A stretch of DNA of 64,000 nt from Rhynchonema sp. JSB1_4 (taxonomy: Eukaryota; Nematoda; Chromadorea; Monhysterida; Xyalidae), in NCBI GenBank assembly GCA_030248065.1, contig JASAMV010007625.1:62001-126000 (forward strand), in the 5' to 3' direction. The notes beneath the pieces are model-generated. The model did no database searches, was not told the DNA's origin, and worked only from the letters and a program-made list of their open reading frames with translations. Both the position numbers and the translations under genes were made by a program. Each line of letters opens with the position of its first letter. The stretch's first letter is position 1. Shown one piece after another: positions 49,047 to 58,036 of this stretch.

Positions 49047-49885
49047 ACTAGTGTAAAGTGTACCTTTTGGTCAGGGAAATTAGTGGGCCCGAGCCGAGGG
49101 CCCGAGGCTTCTATCTGAAGTGACTTTTTACCGAGCTTTGGACACCTCGGGCCGGGCCGGTGATTTGGGTGCTCGGGCCGCGCCGGCCCGGCCAAACCCG
49201 GCTCGATTGCGACCTCTGGTACTTTTTGACGTTTTCGACGAAAATTGGCCTAAAATGACCGTTTTTGTGTGTTTGCGCACAGAGCACGCGACGCGAGACG
49301 AGATACGAGAAATTTTTGAAGGCTTCATTTTTTCTTCGATACTGGAAAAAGTTCATTTCGAGGACCTTTTTTTTGAAAAAAAAGACAAAAAACTTGTTGT
49401 GAAAAATCAATTTAAAAAACAAAATTTGTTTCTTGAAAAATAGGAAAAAACGATTTTTTTCTCTTTTTGCAACGCTGTGCGAGCATTGCATGTTTTTGAG
49501 TGCGGTGTCCAAGTCCTTTGTTCCACTCCACCTTGGTGTCAATAATAATTTTTGGAAAATAGCTGACAATGCACTTGGTGACTCGCAATCAGTGAAGATA
49601 TTTTAATAGCTTTTCACGACTCCTTGCATGGCTTCATGTTCTGTATATTCACAGTGATGCATACAACAGTTCATGAACATTTCGACCAGAGTGTAAAGGC
49701 AGTCTAGGGGAGGTTGTAAGTCAGCACCCAAATACCGTATCCGTGATATGCAAGGATTGCTGCGAGGCCAATGCCAAAAAGGGGCTGACTTTGCGCAAGC
49801 CGGTCATTCTTAAATTTTGCTGCAACACGACAACTTTTCCCGGCTTCCGAATCTTCAAACACAAGGACAATCGACGTGGATCATC
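49047..49885. other. region between repeats and the protamine-like gene
   Basis: It starts with a short GC-rich repeat (GGGCCCGAGCCGAGGGCCCG at about 49084, and CTCGGGCCGGGCC). It then becomes AT-rich with no recognisable exon until the protamine-like start. The promoter of that gene should lie here; no motif is certain. Confidence 0.4.
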
Positions 49886-50561
49886 ATGGCCACTCAAGCT
49901 CCAGCGAACAACAACGTCGAAGATGAAACCGAGCAGCAAGGTTGTAATTTATTTATATTTTCCACATTCTTAATCTAGCCACCGCAATCCAGCAATGATT
50001 GCCCATTTGCAGTGTGCGAGTGCGAGCGTCTCGTTGCCGGTGGTCGACGATCGCGTCGCGGCTCGGTGCGTCGCAGTCGACGTGGTCGTCGTCGTCGATC
50101 GAAGGCAGTTGACGTCAGTCAGGACGATGACTCGGTCGCGGTGCCGAAACGACGCCGTCGCCGTCGCAAGTGTCAGTTGGCATCTCAGCTCAACGACTCT
50201 TTTCAATTGAATGTTCCCATTTATTGTTCATTTGCAGCCAGCATGCGCACGGCACGATCCGTGTCGAAACGTCGTGGCAGCCGTCGTGGCGGCAAGAGCA
50301 CGCGTCGCGCTCGCGGCAAGGGTGAGTGGAAATTCAGAAATCCAAGAGCGCCAAAATGAGGCACTTCGATTGAAATTTAAACTTTCAGGCCGTCGATCGC
50401 GTCGCATGTCGGTGAAAAGCAGTCGTCGCGGTTCGTCGCGTCGTCGCCGCAGTCGTCGCGGTGTCAAATCGATGTCGACCCGTCGTCGTTCGGTGAAGAA
50501 GACCGGCCGAAGCACCCGTCGCCGCCGTCGCTCGACTCGACGCAAGCAGGCCATCGTCTAG
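49886..50561 (+). CDS. protamine-like arginine-rich sperm basic protein, four exons, 156 aa
   Basis: Exons 49886-49940, 50013-50171, 50238-50321 and 50389-50561 with all phases consistent; introns are only 66-72 bases. The start (MATQAPANNNVEDETEQQ) is mildly acidic. From about residue 28 the chain is dominated by Arg in RRS/RRGS blocks (GGRRSRRGSVRRSRRGRRRR, KRRGSRRGGKSTRRARGKG, SSRRGSSRRRRSRRG, STRRRRRSTRRKQ), with one acidic insert (SQDDDS). Arg clusters separated by Ser/Thr are typical of protamine-like proteins that pack sperm DNA and are controlled by phosphorylation. No globular histone-H1 domain is visible. An SR-type RNA-binding linker is the alternative; lack of an RRM and the small size favour a nuclear basic protein. 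Intron 2 (GTCAGT..TTTGCAG) is 66 bases and stop-free in frame, so its retention would add 22 residues. Confidence 0.8.
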
Positions 50562-51336
50562 ATTCAACGAAGGACAACAAAACTGCGACAACACCAAATT
50601 TGAACACAAAAAGTTTTGATTTTCGATTATCTATGAAATTTAAAGTGATCCCACCACAACAAAATTCTCTGTCTGCTAGAAAGATGTCAACCATCAAGTG
50701 ATATTTTCAAGACAGGTCAGGGATCTCATTTCGTCAACATTGGTTCTGCAAATAAAACTCACAAGGTATTTTAATTTCTTTTAGTTGGTATGTGTTTGCA
50801 CTTGCAGTCCCTATTCCATCTTAGGCAGCTACTTCTCAAACTCCAGCTGCTCTAATCTTCTCTATCTCGTTTGCTTGCACCAGTTCGCAATTGTTTGGCA
50901 CTTGGTTGCACGACTTGGTAGGGCTTCCAACGCTGTGTGTTCGCTGTCATTTCACTTGTTTCTGATAACCACCGGTCGGTCAAACTGAACCAACGTGCAC
51001 AACGTATTATACAACCAGGCAAGTTTGAACGCTGGTGTAATGGACACTTCTTGACGCGCACATAATACTAACGCAGATTTTTTCTCATCTGCCTTGACGG
51101 AGCATGCAATTTTACAACTGCTATCGAAACTCAACACGAGCACGCACACATGACACATCAGCCGCTTCCCTCATGGCGTGAATGGGAGGATGTTTGTCCA
51201 CTTTATGACTCTCAGGTTCAACGCGGCTTTTAAAATTACACCGAAATGCGCTTGCTCTTGCTGTTTGTTTCAACTTGTTTGTTTAGTTTGCAGTTTATTT
51301 TTGTCTCTACAGTCAAGAACTGTCCCCGTCCCTGTT
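50562..51336. other. 3' region of the protamine-like gene; otherwise empty
   Basis: No second gene or strong repeat was found before the inverted-repeat element at 51337. Confidence 0.5.
50751..50756 (+). terminator. probable poly(A) signal of the protamine-like gene
   Basis: AATAAA in CTGCAAATAAAACTC, 190 bases past the stop codon. Confidence 0.55.
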
Positions 51337-51603
51337 CTTTGAAAATAAAACGGATTAAACGGAATCCCCGTAATGAGTTTCCCCCCAGGGCCGTTTCCCA
51401 GGAAGACTCATTATGCATGTTGTATGTGCCCGGCGTGTATTCAGCCTAAGCCTAAGTTTAAGCCTGAGCCAAGACTGAAGCCAACACATATGCCTAAACG
51501 TGAGCGTAAGCCTAAGCATAAGCCTGAGCTCAAGCCTGAGCCCAAACATTGGTTCAGGACCAAGTTCCAGCTGGATTCCGTTTAATACGTTTTATTTTCA
51601 AAG
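51337..51603. mobile_element. inverted-repeat element carrying GCCTAA (telomere-like) hexamers
   Basis: CTTTGAAAATAAAACGGATT..AAACGGAATCC at the left is mirrored by GGATTCCGTTTAATACGTTT..TATTTTCAAAG at the right. The interior (51445-51545) is a degenerate array of GCCTAA/GCCTGA/GCCTAAG units, the complement of TTAGGC. Flanking AATGAGTCTTCCCC repeats follow to about 51690. Non-coding. Confidence 0.75.
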
Positions 51604-52151
51604 AAATAATGAGTCTTCCCCCCAGCACGCAAAAATCCGTTTAATCCGGTTAATCCGTTTAGTCCGTTTTATTTATAATGAGTCTTCCCGGCACGACACC
51701 AACACACACATGACCACTATTTAGCTCCAAACGCGAACCGAACCGGAAAACGAATTGCCAGAGAAAAATTTGAACCTTGCTTGTTGAAGTTCCAAATTCA
51801 AATTTTATTTGCAAGCTCACGCAAAGACCTACAACGAGATCCGGAAAATACCTGAAAAATAAACATATGAGTGTACGTAACATAATGATAATCATGAATG
51901 AACAAACGACAAAACGTACCAGAGAAATTCTAAACCAACCAAAAACACAGCAACGACAGACGAAAAATCAGTGATCAATGGCGGACACGAGATGAAAACA
52001 GGCGATAACGAAATTGACGATTACCTGAAAGCAGCAACCCAGTGACTGAGGAGATCAGTCAACGACGGCTGAGAATTTTGTTGAAATATGGCGAGAAACT
52101 ACGTCTCGACCACGTGAGTTTAGTTTGAAGTGTTAGTGAAGTAAGATTGAC
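51604..52151. other. no recognisable feature beyond short flanking repeats
   Basis: AATGAGTCTTCC repeats and a CCGTTTAATCCGGTTAATCC run lie near 51610-51690. The remainder to 52151 is AT-rich with short open frames and nothing I recognise. Confidence 0.4.
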
Positions 52152-52574
52152 TACCGTATTGTCGGAAATAGAACCCCCCCATTAATTGACCCCCATTAAT
52201 TGAACCCCCCTAAATGGCTCGAAATCAAAAATAGAACCCCCCCCATTAATAGAACCCCATCCCAACCTTCACCGTACCACAGATTAGTGGTATGACTGGT
52301 ATGGTAGGGCTGTGTTGTTGTGTCAAACGTTGTTTAAGCTTGCGTACACAACAGAATACAGCTTTTTAAGCATAATTGCCGCTGTTGAAGTTAGAAAATA
52401 CCGAAAACAAGCCATTTTTATGGGCATTATTAACAATGATTTTTTTCGTCGGGGGGCCAAATGAAAAATATAACCCCCCAATAATTGACCGTGACCCCCC
52501 CATAAATTGAACCCCCCCAAAATGACCCCAGTGAAAAAATAGACCCCCCGGGTTCTATTTCCGACAATACGGTA
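52152..52574. mobile_element. TACCGTATT-family inverted-repeat element, 423 bp
   Basis: Ends TACCGTATTGTCGGAAATAG and CTATTTCCGACAATACGGTA. The interior is nearly identical to 47163-47510 and to 48320-48408, so this is the compact form of the element that at 47163 was enlarged by later insertions. It has no coding capacity. If the outer TA is duplicated host sequence the element would be Tc1/mariner-like; this is not settled. Confidence 0.88.
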
Positions 52575-53253
52575 ATTACGGAAATCCACCCGTTTTGTGT
52601 GTGCTTAAGCATAGTCCCATTCCCATCCCCGGGGGCCAGTGTAGTTTCTGGGGGGGGTCCCCCTCGGGTGGTACGTCTGTTCCCCCTCCTCGTCCTCGGG
52701 TACGCCGGTACGCCTGTTCCCCCTCCATGGTGCGCGGTGCGCCTGCCCCACTGTTCCCCCTCCCGGTTATGGGTGGGCACAATACCCAATACCCAATACC
52801 AATACCACCCAATACCAATACCAATACCGGTGTTTGGTATTGGTATTGGGTCTAATTCTGGTATTGGGTATTGGTATTGAAGCTGGCCTGGTATTGGTAT
52901 TGGGTATTGGTATTGGGTTTGCCCAGGTATTGGGTCAAAACCAATACCCAATACTAATCCAGAAAGACCCAATACCAAACCCAATACCTGACTCAAAACC
53001 CAATACCAAACCAATACCAAACCCAATACCAACCCAATACCAGACCAAAAACCCAATACCAAACCAATACTAAGACCAATACCCAATACCCAATACCAAT
53101 ACCAACCCAATACCCAATACTCAATACCAATACCAACCCAATACCAAACCCAATACCAGGCACTTCAACAGTATTGATCTGGTATCGGGTATTGGTATTG
53201 GGTCTCACCCGGTATTGGTATTGGGTATTGGTATTGGGTCACCAATTTGGTAT

Positions 53254-53708
53254 GGGCTCTATCGCCACCGCGTCCGGATGCGGTCAACGGGATGGATATG
53301 GCGATGTCTCGTTCGATACGCATTCACGTCAGCCTGGGGACGCCAGCCACGTCGCTAAATGGTGGTACACGGAAGTGACGGACAATCACCAACCCACCAT
53401 CTGTTCTGGACTGTTGACAATATGGACTGATCCCAATATGCCCTCTGAGCCCGACATTTGTCGTTTGACGAGGACGAGGATTAATGCATAATTTTCAGTT
53501 CTGTTAACATGTCCTGTGATCTGTCCTGATGTCCGTGATCTTTCTCTCTCCTTGGCGCTTTTTGTAGCTTTTATTTGCTGTGGTTTCGTTATAACCAGTG
53601 TTGTAACTATTTTCATTTCCGTAATTGTCCCACCCGGTCTTGTAACTGTGCTTCTATCACTAATTTACGTGCATGGTTTTATGCGTCACTGAGAGCAATA
53701 AACCAACC
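53254..53708 (+). mobile_element. SINE-like retroposon, copy 2, intact sequence
   Basis: 455 bases, GGGCTCT to CAATAAACCAACC, flanked by AATTTGGTAT (53244-53253 and 53709-53718; the match may extend leftwards by three bases shared with the element). The head has TGCGGTCAACGGG and GTTCGATAC (53311-53319), which resemble tRNA A and B boxes about 30 bases apart. The tail has CTATCACTAATTTACGTGCA and GTTTTATGCGTCACTGAG. No reading frame of note. Same full-length borders as copy 1 at 41461. Confidence 0.88.
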
Positions 53709-53724
53709 AATTTGGTATTGGTAT

Positions 53725-54194
53725 TAGGCATGGGGGCAATACCCAATACCCAATACCGCCCAATACCCAATACCTGGTATTGGGTGTGGCCCTGGTATTG
53801 GGTATTGGGTATTGGATTGGGTCTTCGCCAGGTATTGGGTGCCACCCAATACCCCTGTTTTGCCCTATTTTTCGCCTCAGAGCCCTGAAATTTTGTAAAA
53901 TTTTTAATTTTTCAGCTTTTGAATTCGCTATTTTTCAGCTGCTATGTTAAGAAATGTGAGAAATTCAGTCATATTTTACCTACGTAGTATTAGATCAAAA
54001 ATCCAAAACAGACCCATTTTTTTCAAAAATTTTGGAATTTTTTGATATTGGGTCGGTATTGGGTATTGGGTCTCAACCGGAGTATTGGGTATTGGGTTGG
54101 GTCCGATTTGAGGTATTGGGTATTGGGGGTGGGCCCTGGTATTGGGTATTGGGTATTGGCTTGGGTCAAAAAATCGGTATTGCCCCCATGCCTA
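53725..54194. mobile_element. hAT-like MITE, TAGGCATGGGGGCAATACC ends, nested
   Basis: 470 bases from TAGGCATGGGGGCAATACC to its exact complement GGTATTGCCCCCATGCCTA, flanked by ATTGGTAT at 53717-53724 and 54195-54202. Arms are GGTATTGGGTATTGG arrays; the centre is AT-rich. It sits inside the larger relative 52768-54284, directly after the SINE. Confidence 0.93.
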
Positions 54195-54572
54195 ATTGGT
54201 ATTGGGTATTGGGTATTGGTACAAGGCCGGTATTGGTATTGGGTATTGGTATTGGGTGTCAAAAGTGGTATGTGCCCAGGCCTACTCCCGGTACGTCTGC
54301 TCCCCCAATTTTTGCCTTAAATAAACAAATTTACGCCTAAAATAGGCATTTTTAGGCATAAAATGAGTAATTTTTAGGTCAATGTCGTCAAAAATCACCA
54401 AAATACCCTTTTTATTGAGATTTTTTTCTAAAAAGGGGCAAAAATGAGTCAAGTTTTCGACCTCAAAAATGACTTTTTCCTGAATTTGGTTCCTCCCTCT
54501 TCCCCCCAGGTGGGTCCGTCTGTTCCCCCTCCGAAAAAAAGGGGCGTGCCGACTGTTCCCCCTCCGGACAGT

Positions 54573-54775
54573 GTAGTTCCTGGGGGGTGACCCCCCTAAG
54601 GTACACTAATTTCCCCGACCACGACCAAGGTACACTACTAGTACACTAATTTCCCCTCCGGGTACACTAATTTCCCCAATTTTTGCCTAAAATGGCCATC
54701 TTTAGGCCTAAAATGGGCATTTTTACAGTAGGTACAGTAGGTATCCCCCCTCCAGAGTACCTCCAACACTGGTTG
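54573..54775. mobile_element. truncated CAGTGTAG-family element with GGTACACTAATTTCCCC arms
   Basis: The left end CAGTGTAGTTCCTGGGGGGT is followed by four GGTACACTAATTTCCCC-type units and the start of the shared core, then breaks off into TACAGTAGGTATCCCCCC and the next element. Confidence 0.7.
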
Positions 54776-55132
54776 GTGTTGGTATTCAGTATTGGGTATT
54801 GGGTTGGTATTGGTATTGGGTATTGGTCTTAGTATTGGTTTGGTATTGGGTTTTTGGTCTGGTATTGGGTTGGTATTGGGTTTGGTATTGGTTTGGTATT
54901 GGGTTTTGAGTCAGGTATTGGGTTTGGTATTGGTTTGGTATTGGGTCTTTCTGGATCAGTATTGGGTATTGGTTTTGACCCAATACCTGGGCAAACCCAA
55001 TACCAATACCAATACCAGGCCAGCTTCAATACCAATACCCAATACCAGAATTAGACCCAATACCAATACCAAACACTGGTATTGGTGTTGGGTGGTATTG
55101 GTATTGGGTATTGGGTATTGTGCCCACCCATA
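54776..55132. mobile_element. partial inverted copy of the GGTATTGG element
   Basis: It ends GGTATTGTGCCCACCCATA, the exact complement of the left end of 52768-54284. Its body is the reverse complement of about 52783-53130 of that element, unit for unit (for example CCTGGGCAAACCCAATACC). Its other half is missing. The two copies together form a long inverted repeat about 1.6 kb apart. Confidence 0.88.
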
Positions 55133-55446
55133 CCCGGAATAGAGCCCCCCCCCCACCCGTAATACAGCCCCCCAAAAAGGGGTCAGTGAATTAATAGAGC
55201 CCAACCGGAATAGAGCCCCCCTAAGTAACATCCCCCTATACAGCAGTGTATTAAGGCTTGATAGTGGTGCACAGGTACATTTATGTACGTTTGTTGTTCG
55301 TTCAGAGCACATAATGCGCCTCTTATTGGCAAATAGACACGAATAAATGCGATTACAAGCGAAAAAAACATCCTTTCAAACCCCTTTTTAGGGGTTTTTG
55401 GGGGGTATTTCTGGGAACAATTTTTCAGGTTCGGGTCAGTGAATTA
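55133..55446. mobile_element. TACCGTAAAA-family fragment, inverted relative to 48608-49046
   Basis: GGAATAGAGCCCCCC units surround 55205-55385, which is the reverse complement of 48779-48930 (GATAGTGGTGCACAGGTACA, CGAATAAATGCGATTACAAG). Its right arm is displaced by the element at 55447-55879 and resumes after it to a TTTAGGTTTTTACGGTA near 55961-55977. Confidence 0.75.
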
Positions 55447-55879
55447 GTTGTGTCGTTGGGGGGGGCCGCGGGGGGGGGGGGTTACCCCCCTAGTATCCGG
55501 TATCCGGTATCTTGATTTTTTCACCCAGGGGTATCCGGTATCCTGACTTTTTGTCCAAGGGTATCCTACCCTAAAAATTTTCCGAAAACGGTAAAAATCG
55601 CCCATTTTTACCTCCAAACTGCTCAAAATCGCTTGCTAGCGCAAGCATAACCCCCAAAATGACCATTTTTTGCGCTTTCAACACCGATTTTGCTCAATTT
55701 TCCTCTTAAAAAATTCACTTTTTTTTGAACAACCCCCCCCTGGGTATCCGAGATTTTTTATTTTAGGGAGCAACCCCCCCTGGTATCCGAGATTTTTCAT
55801 TTTGGGTATCCGGTATCCGAAAATTTTGGATTTTGGGTGTCCGGTATCCTGACTTTTTGATTTCCCAACGACACCACTG
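55447..55879. mobile_element. hAT-like element with GGTATCCGGTATCC arms
   Basis: The right end CCCAACGACACCACTG is at 55864-55879. The left end is eroded to TGTGTCGTTGGGGGGG. Arms are GGTATCC-type repeats, with core ACCTCCAAACTGCTCAAAATC. It is the fuller sister of the truncated copy in lectin intron 1. Confidence 0.82.
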
Positions 55880-56067
55880 GTAGAGGCCCCCCGGAATAGA
55901 GCCCCCCCCGTAATAGAGCCCCCCCAAAATGGGGTCAGTGAATTAATAGGGCCCCCCTTCTATTTAGGTTTTTACGGTAGTTCCTGGGGGGGGAGGGGGC
56001 AGGGGGTCCCCCTCGGGTACGTCTGTTCCCCCTCCATGGTACGCCTGCCCCACTGTTCCCCCTCCGG

Positions 56068-56706
56068 CAGTGCTGTGGCTACTTTTGCGGGGCGGGTAGG
56101 GTACATAGGTGGAAAAAATCGGGGCGGGTAGGGGGGTAGTGTACCTGGGATTTTGGGGGGGGGGGGGGGGAAATCCGGTTTGGGGGGGGAAGATTTTTCG
56201 GGGCGGGTAGGGTACAACACAAGTTTTTTCGGGTGCCTGTTTTTATGTACTAAAAAGTGCATATATCGCGCGCAGCGCGAGATTTTTTGCACTTTTTAGG
56301 GTTTTCGGTCGAAATTTGGGCATTTTTGACCGAAAAATGGGCATTTTGGGGGTAAAAATCGGGGCGGGTAGGCAGGGGCATTTTGGGAAAAGCTAGTCCC
56401 GTTTCAAAATTGACTTCCCTTTTTCTCAGGCTTAGGCTTGGGCTTAGGCTTAGGCTTACTATTAGGCTTAGGCTTAGGCCAAACCTTGAGCCAACCCGTG
56501 CCTTCTATCGCGAAATCGAAAATTCGCGTTTTCTCTCTGTCAAGGCAACGGGACTAGCTTTTCCCAACATGCGTACCAGGGCGGGGCGGGTAGGGGGGTA
56601 GGGTACAAGAGCGGGGCGGGTAGGGGGTAGCGTACCAGGCCGGGGCGGGTAGGGTACCATTGGGGGGGACACCCCCCACCCCCCCCCCCCCCCAGCCACA
56701 GCACTG
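56068..56706. mobile_element. hAT-like element, CAGTGCTGTGGCT ends, GGGCGGGTAGGGTAC arms
   Basis: 639 bases from CAGTGCTGTGGCTAC to AGCCACAGCACTG, with exact 8-bp duplication CCCTCCGG (56060-56067 and 56707-56714). Arms repeat GGGGCGGGTAGGGTAC. It contains a third-level inverted-repeat element at 56385-56565. Confidence 0.95.
56385..56565. mobile_element. 181-bp inverted-repeat element with TTAGGC hexamers, third nesting level
   Basis: GGGAAAAGCTAGTCCCGTT at the left is mirrored by AACGGGACTAGCTTTTCCC at the right. The interior (56428-56480) is an array of TTAGGC with a few variants (GGGCTTAGGC, ACTATTAGGC). It is a different family from 51337-51603 but has the same telomere-like interior. 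Confidence 0.88.
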
Positions 56707-57012
56707 CCCTCCGGGTACATCTGCTCCCCTAATTTTTGCCTAAAATAAGCAAATTTAGGCCTAAAATAGGCATTTTAGGCATAAAATAAGTGATTTTTAC
56801 GTCAATGTCGTCAAAAATCGCCAAAATGCCCTTTTTATTGAGAATTTTTTCTAAAAAGGGGCAAAAATGAGTCAAATTTTCGACTTCAAAAAATGACTTT
56901 TCTCCAAATTTGGGTCCTCCCCCCCTTCCCCCCAGGTGGGTAGGGTACGTCTGTTCCCCCTCCGTAAAAATCGGGTACCGCCTGTTCCCCCTCCGGGCCA
57001 GGAACTACACTG

Positions 57013-57545
57013 ATTGCAGCCCCACAAAAAGGGGTCAGTGAATTAATAGAGCCCCCCCGGAATAAAGCCCCCTATACAAAATCCCCTATACCGTAAAAAA
57101 CCTAAATACAGCCCCCCGGAATAGAGCCCCCCGTAATACAGCCCCCCAAAAAGGAACCCACCGCAAGCGAGATCGGGTCCCCCCAAATTCATCTATCTAC
57201 TATCGTCAACACTTATGGGCAAATCTGTCTATCGTCAACAAATTTGGGAACAATCTATCTATCCATCGTCAACAACAATCGACCCCAAAATGGTCGTTTT
57301 TGAGTCAAAATGGCTGAAAATCGGTATTTTTACCCAAAATAGGCAAAAAATCGCGCGCTACGCGTGGATTCAGTACATCTAAGTACATTTTCATTACTAT
57401 TTAAGCAATGTTACCGTTACCTACAGTGTACTCACTGTACTTTGACTTTTGGTTACCCCCTCCCTCTTACCATCTGTCTATCGTCAACAAGTTTGGGTCG
57501 ACCCCCTCAGATTTCGGACTTGGGTCATCTATCTATCGTCAACAC
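57013..57545. repeat. mixed repeat fragments, CTATCGTCAACA tandem units
   Basis: GGAATAGAGCCCCCC pieces and a TACCGTAAAAAACCTAAATA end (about 57089), then repeated ATCTATCTATCGTCAACAA units (57190-57545) with unrelated DNA between. Only this array supplies the GTCAACAC target of the next element. No gene. Confidence 0.6.
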
Positions 57546-57936
57546 CAGTGTAGTTCCTGGGGGGGAGGGGGGGTCCCCCCCTAAGGTACACTAACCGCCG
57601 CGCCCAAGGTACACTAGTACACTAACCGCCGCGCCAGGTACACTAACCGCCTCAATTTTTGCCTAAAATCGGCATTTTTAGGCCTAAAATGGACATTTGT
57701 AGGCCTAAAATCGGTGATTTTTTAGGTCAATGATGTCAAAAGTCGCCAAAATACCCTTTTTATGGAGAATTTTTTCCAAAAACGGGTAAAAATCGGTCAA
57801 ATTTTCTACCTCAAAAGGTGACTTTTTCCTGGATTTGGGTCTTCCCCCCCCTTCCCCCCCAGGGAGGTACACTAACCGCCGCACGGAAAAAAGGGGTAGG
57901 TACACTAACCGCCGCGCCGGACCAGGAACTACACTG
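57546..57936. mobile_element. hAT-like MITE, CAGTGTAG family, GGTACACTAACCGCC arms
   Basis: 391 bases, CAGTGTAGTTCCTGG to CCAGGAACTACACTG, exact 8-bp duplication GTCAACAC (57538-57545 and 57937-57944). Nearly identical to 47595-47978 over its whole length, so both moved recently. Confidence 0.95.
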
Positions 57937-58036
57937 GTCAACACCCTGACCAAGTACTACGATCCAACTGTCTGTGCTTGATATGGACGGATGATAGTTG
58001 CTGTACGGTATCAGACACAATAGTTTGTGGTCGTGT

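Larger units (their letters stand above)
52768..54284. mobile_element. hAT-like element with GGTATTGG arrays, 1.5 kb, exact 8-bp duplication
   Basis: Bounded by TATGGGTGGGCACAATACC at the left and GGTATGTGCCCAGGCCTA at the right, and flanked by CTCCCGGT at 52760-52767 and 54285-54292. It is filled by arrays of CCAATACC / GGTATTGG in both orientations. It has itself been hit by a SINE (53254-53708) and by a second element of its own type (53725-54194). No coding sequence. Confidence 0.9.
52637..54570. mobile_element. CAGTGTAG-family element with GGTACGTCTGTTCCCCCTCC arms, split by a nested element
   Basis: The left end CAGTGTAGTTTCTGG is at 52637. Arms of GTACGTCTGTTCCCCCTCC units run to 52767 and resume at 54285 after the nested 1.5-kb element. 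The shared core (TTTTTAGGCATAAAATGAG, CACCAAAATACCCTTTTTAT) follows. The right inverted end is lost; another CAGTGTAGTTCCTGG begins at 54573. Confidence 0.7.
55978..57012. mobile_element. CAGTGTAG-family element with GGTACGTCTGTTCCCCC arms, split by nested insertion
   Basis: The left end is eroded to GTAGTTCCTGGGGGGG; the right end is CCAGGAACTACACTG at 57012. Arms are GGGTACGTCTGTTCCCCCTCC units; the core (56735-56900) is the shared one. It was split by the 56068-56706 element, whose 8-bp target CCCTCCGG is part of its arm repeat. Confidence 0.82.

Noticed and set aside
49111..49569. Frames of 107 and 152 residues on both strands
   Set aside because: The two overlap on opposite strands and consist of Phe/Lys runs from T/A tracts plus a GC-rich repeat.
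50228..50697. Minus-strand frames of about 75-108 residues opposite the protamine-like gene
   Set aside because: Shadow of the Arg codon-rich plus strand; no splice or family support.
52430..55312. Long open frames rich in Gly-Ile-Val-Leu-Trp or Pro-Asn-Thr-Gln repeats
   Set aside because: They are the GGTATTGG / CCAATACC arrays read in phase; lengths follow repeat periodicity, and inverted ends with duplications show non-coding transposons.
46000..57944. CRISPR-like array, because short phrases recur at intervals
   Set aside because: Spacing is irregular, repeats face both ways inside inverted-repeat elements, spacers are not unique, and the DNA is animal.
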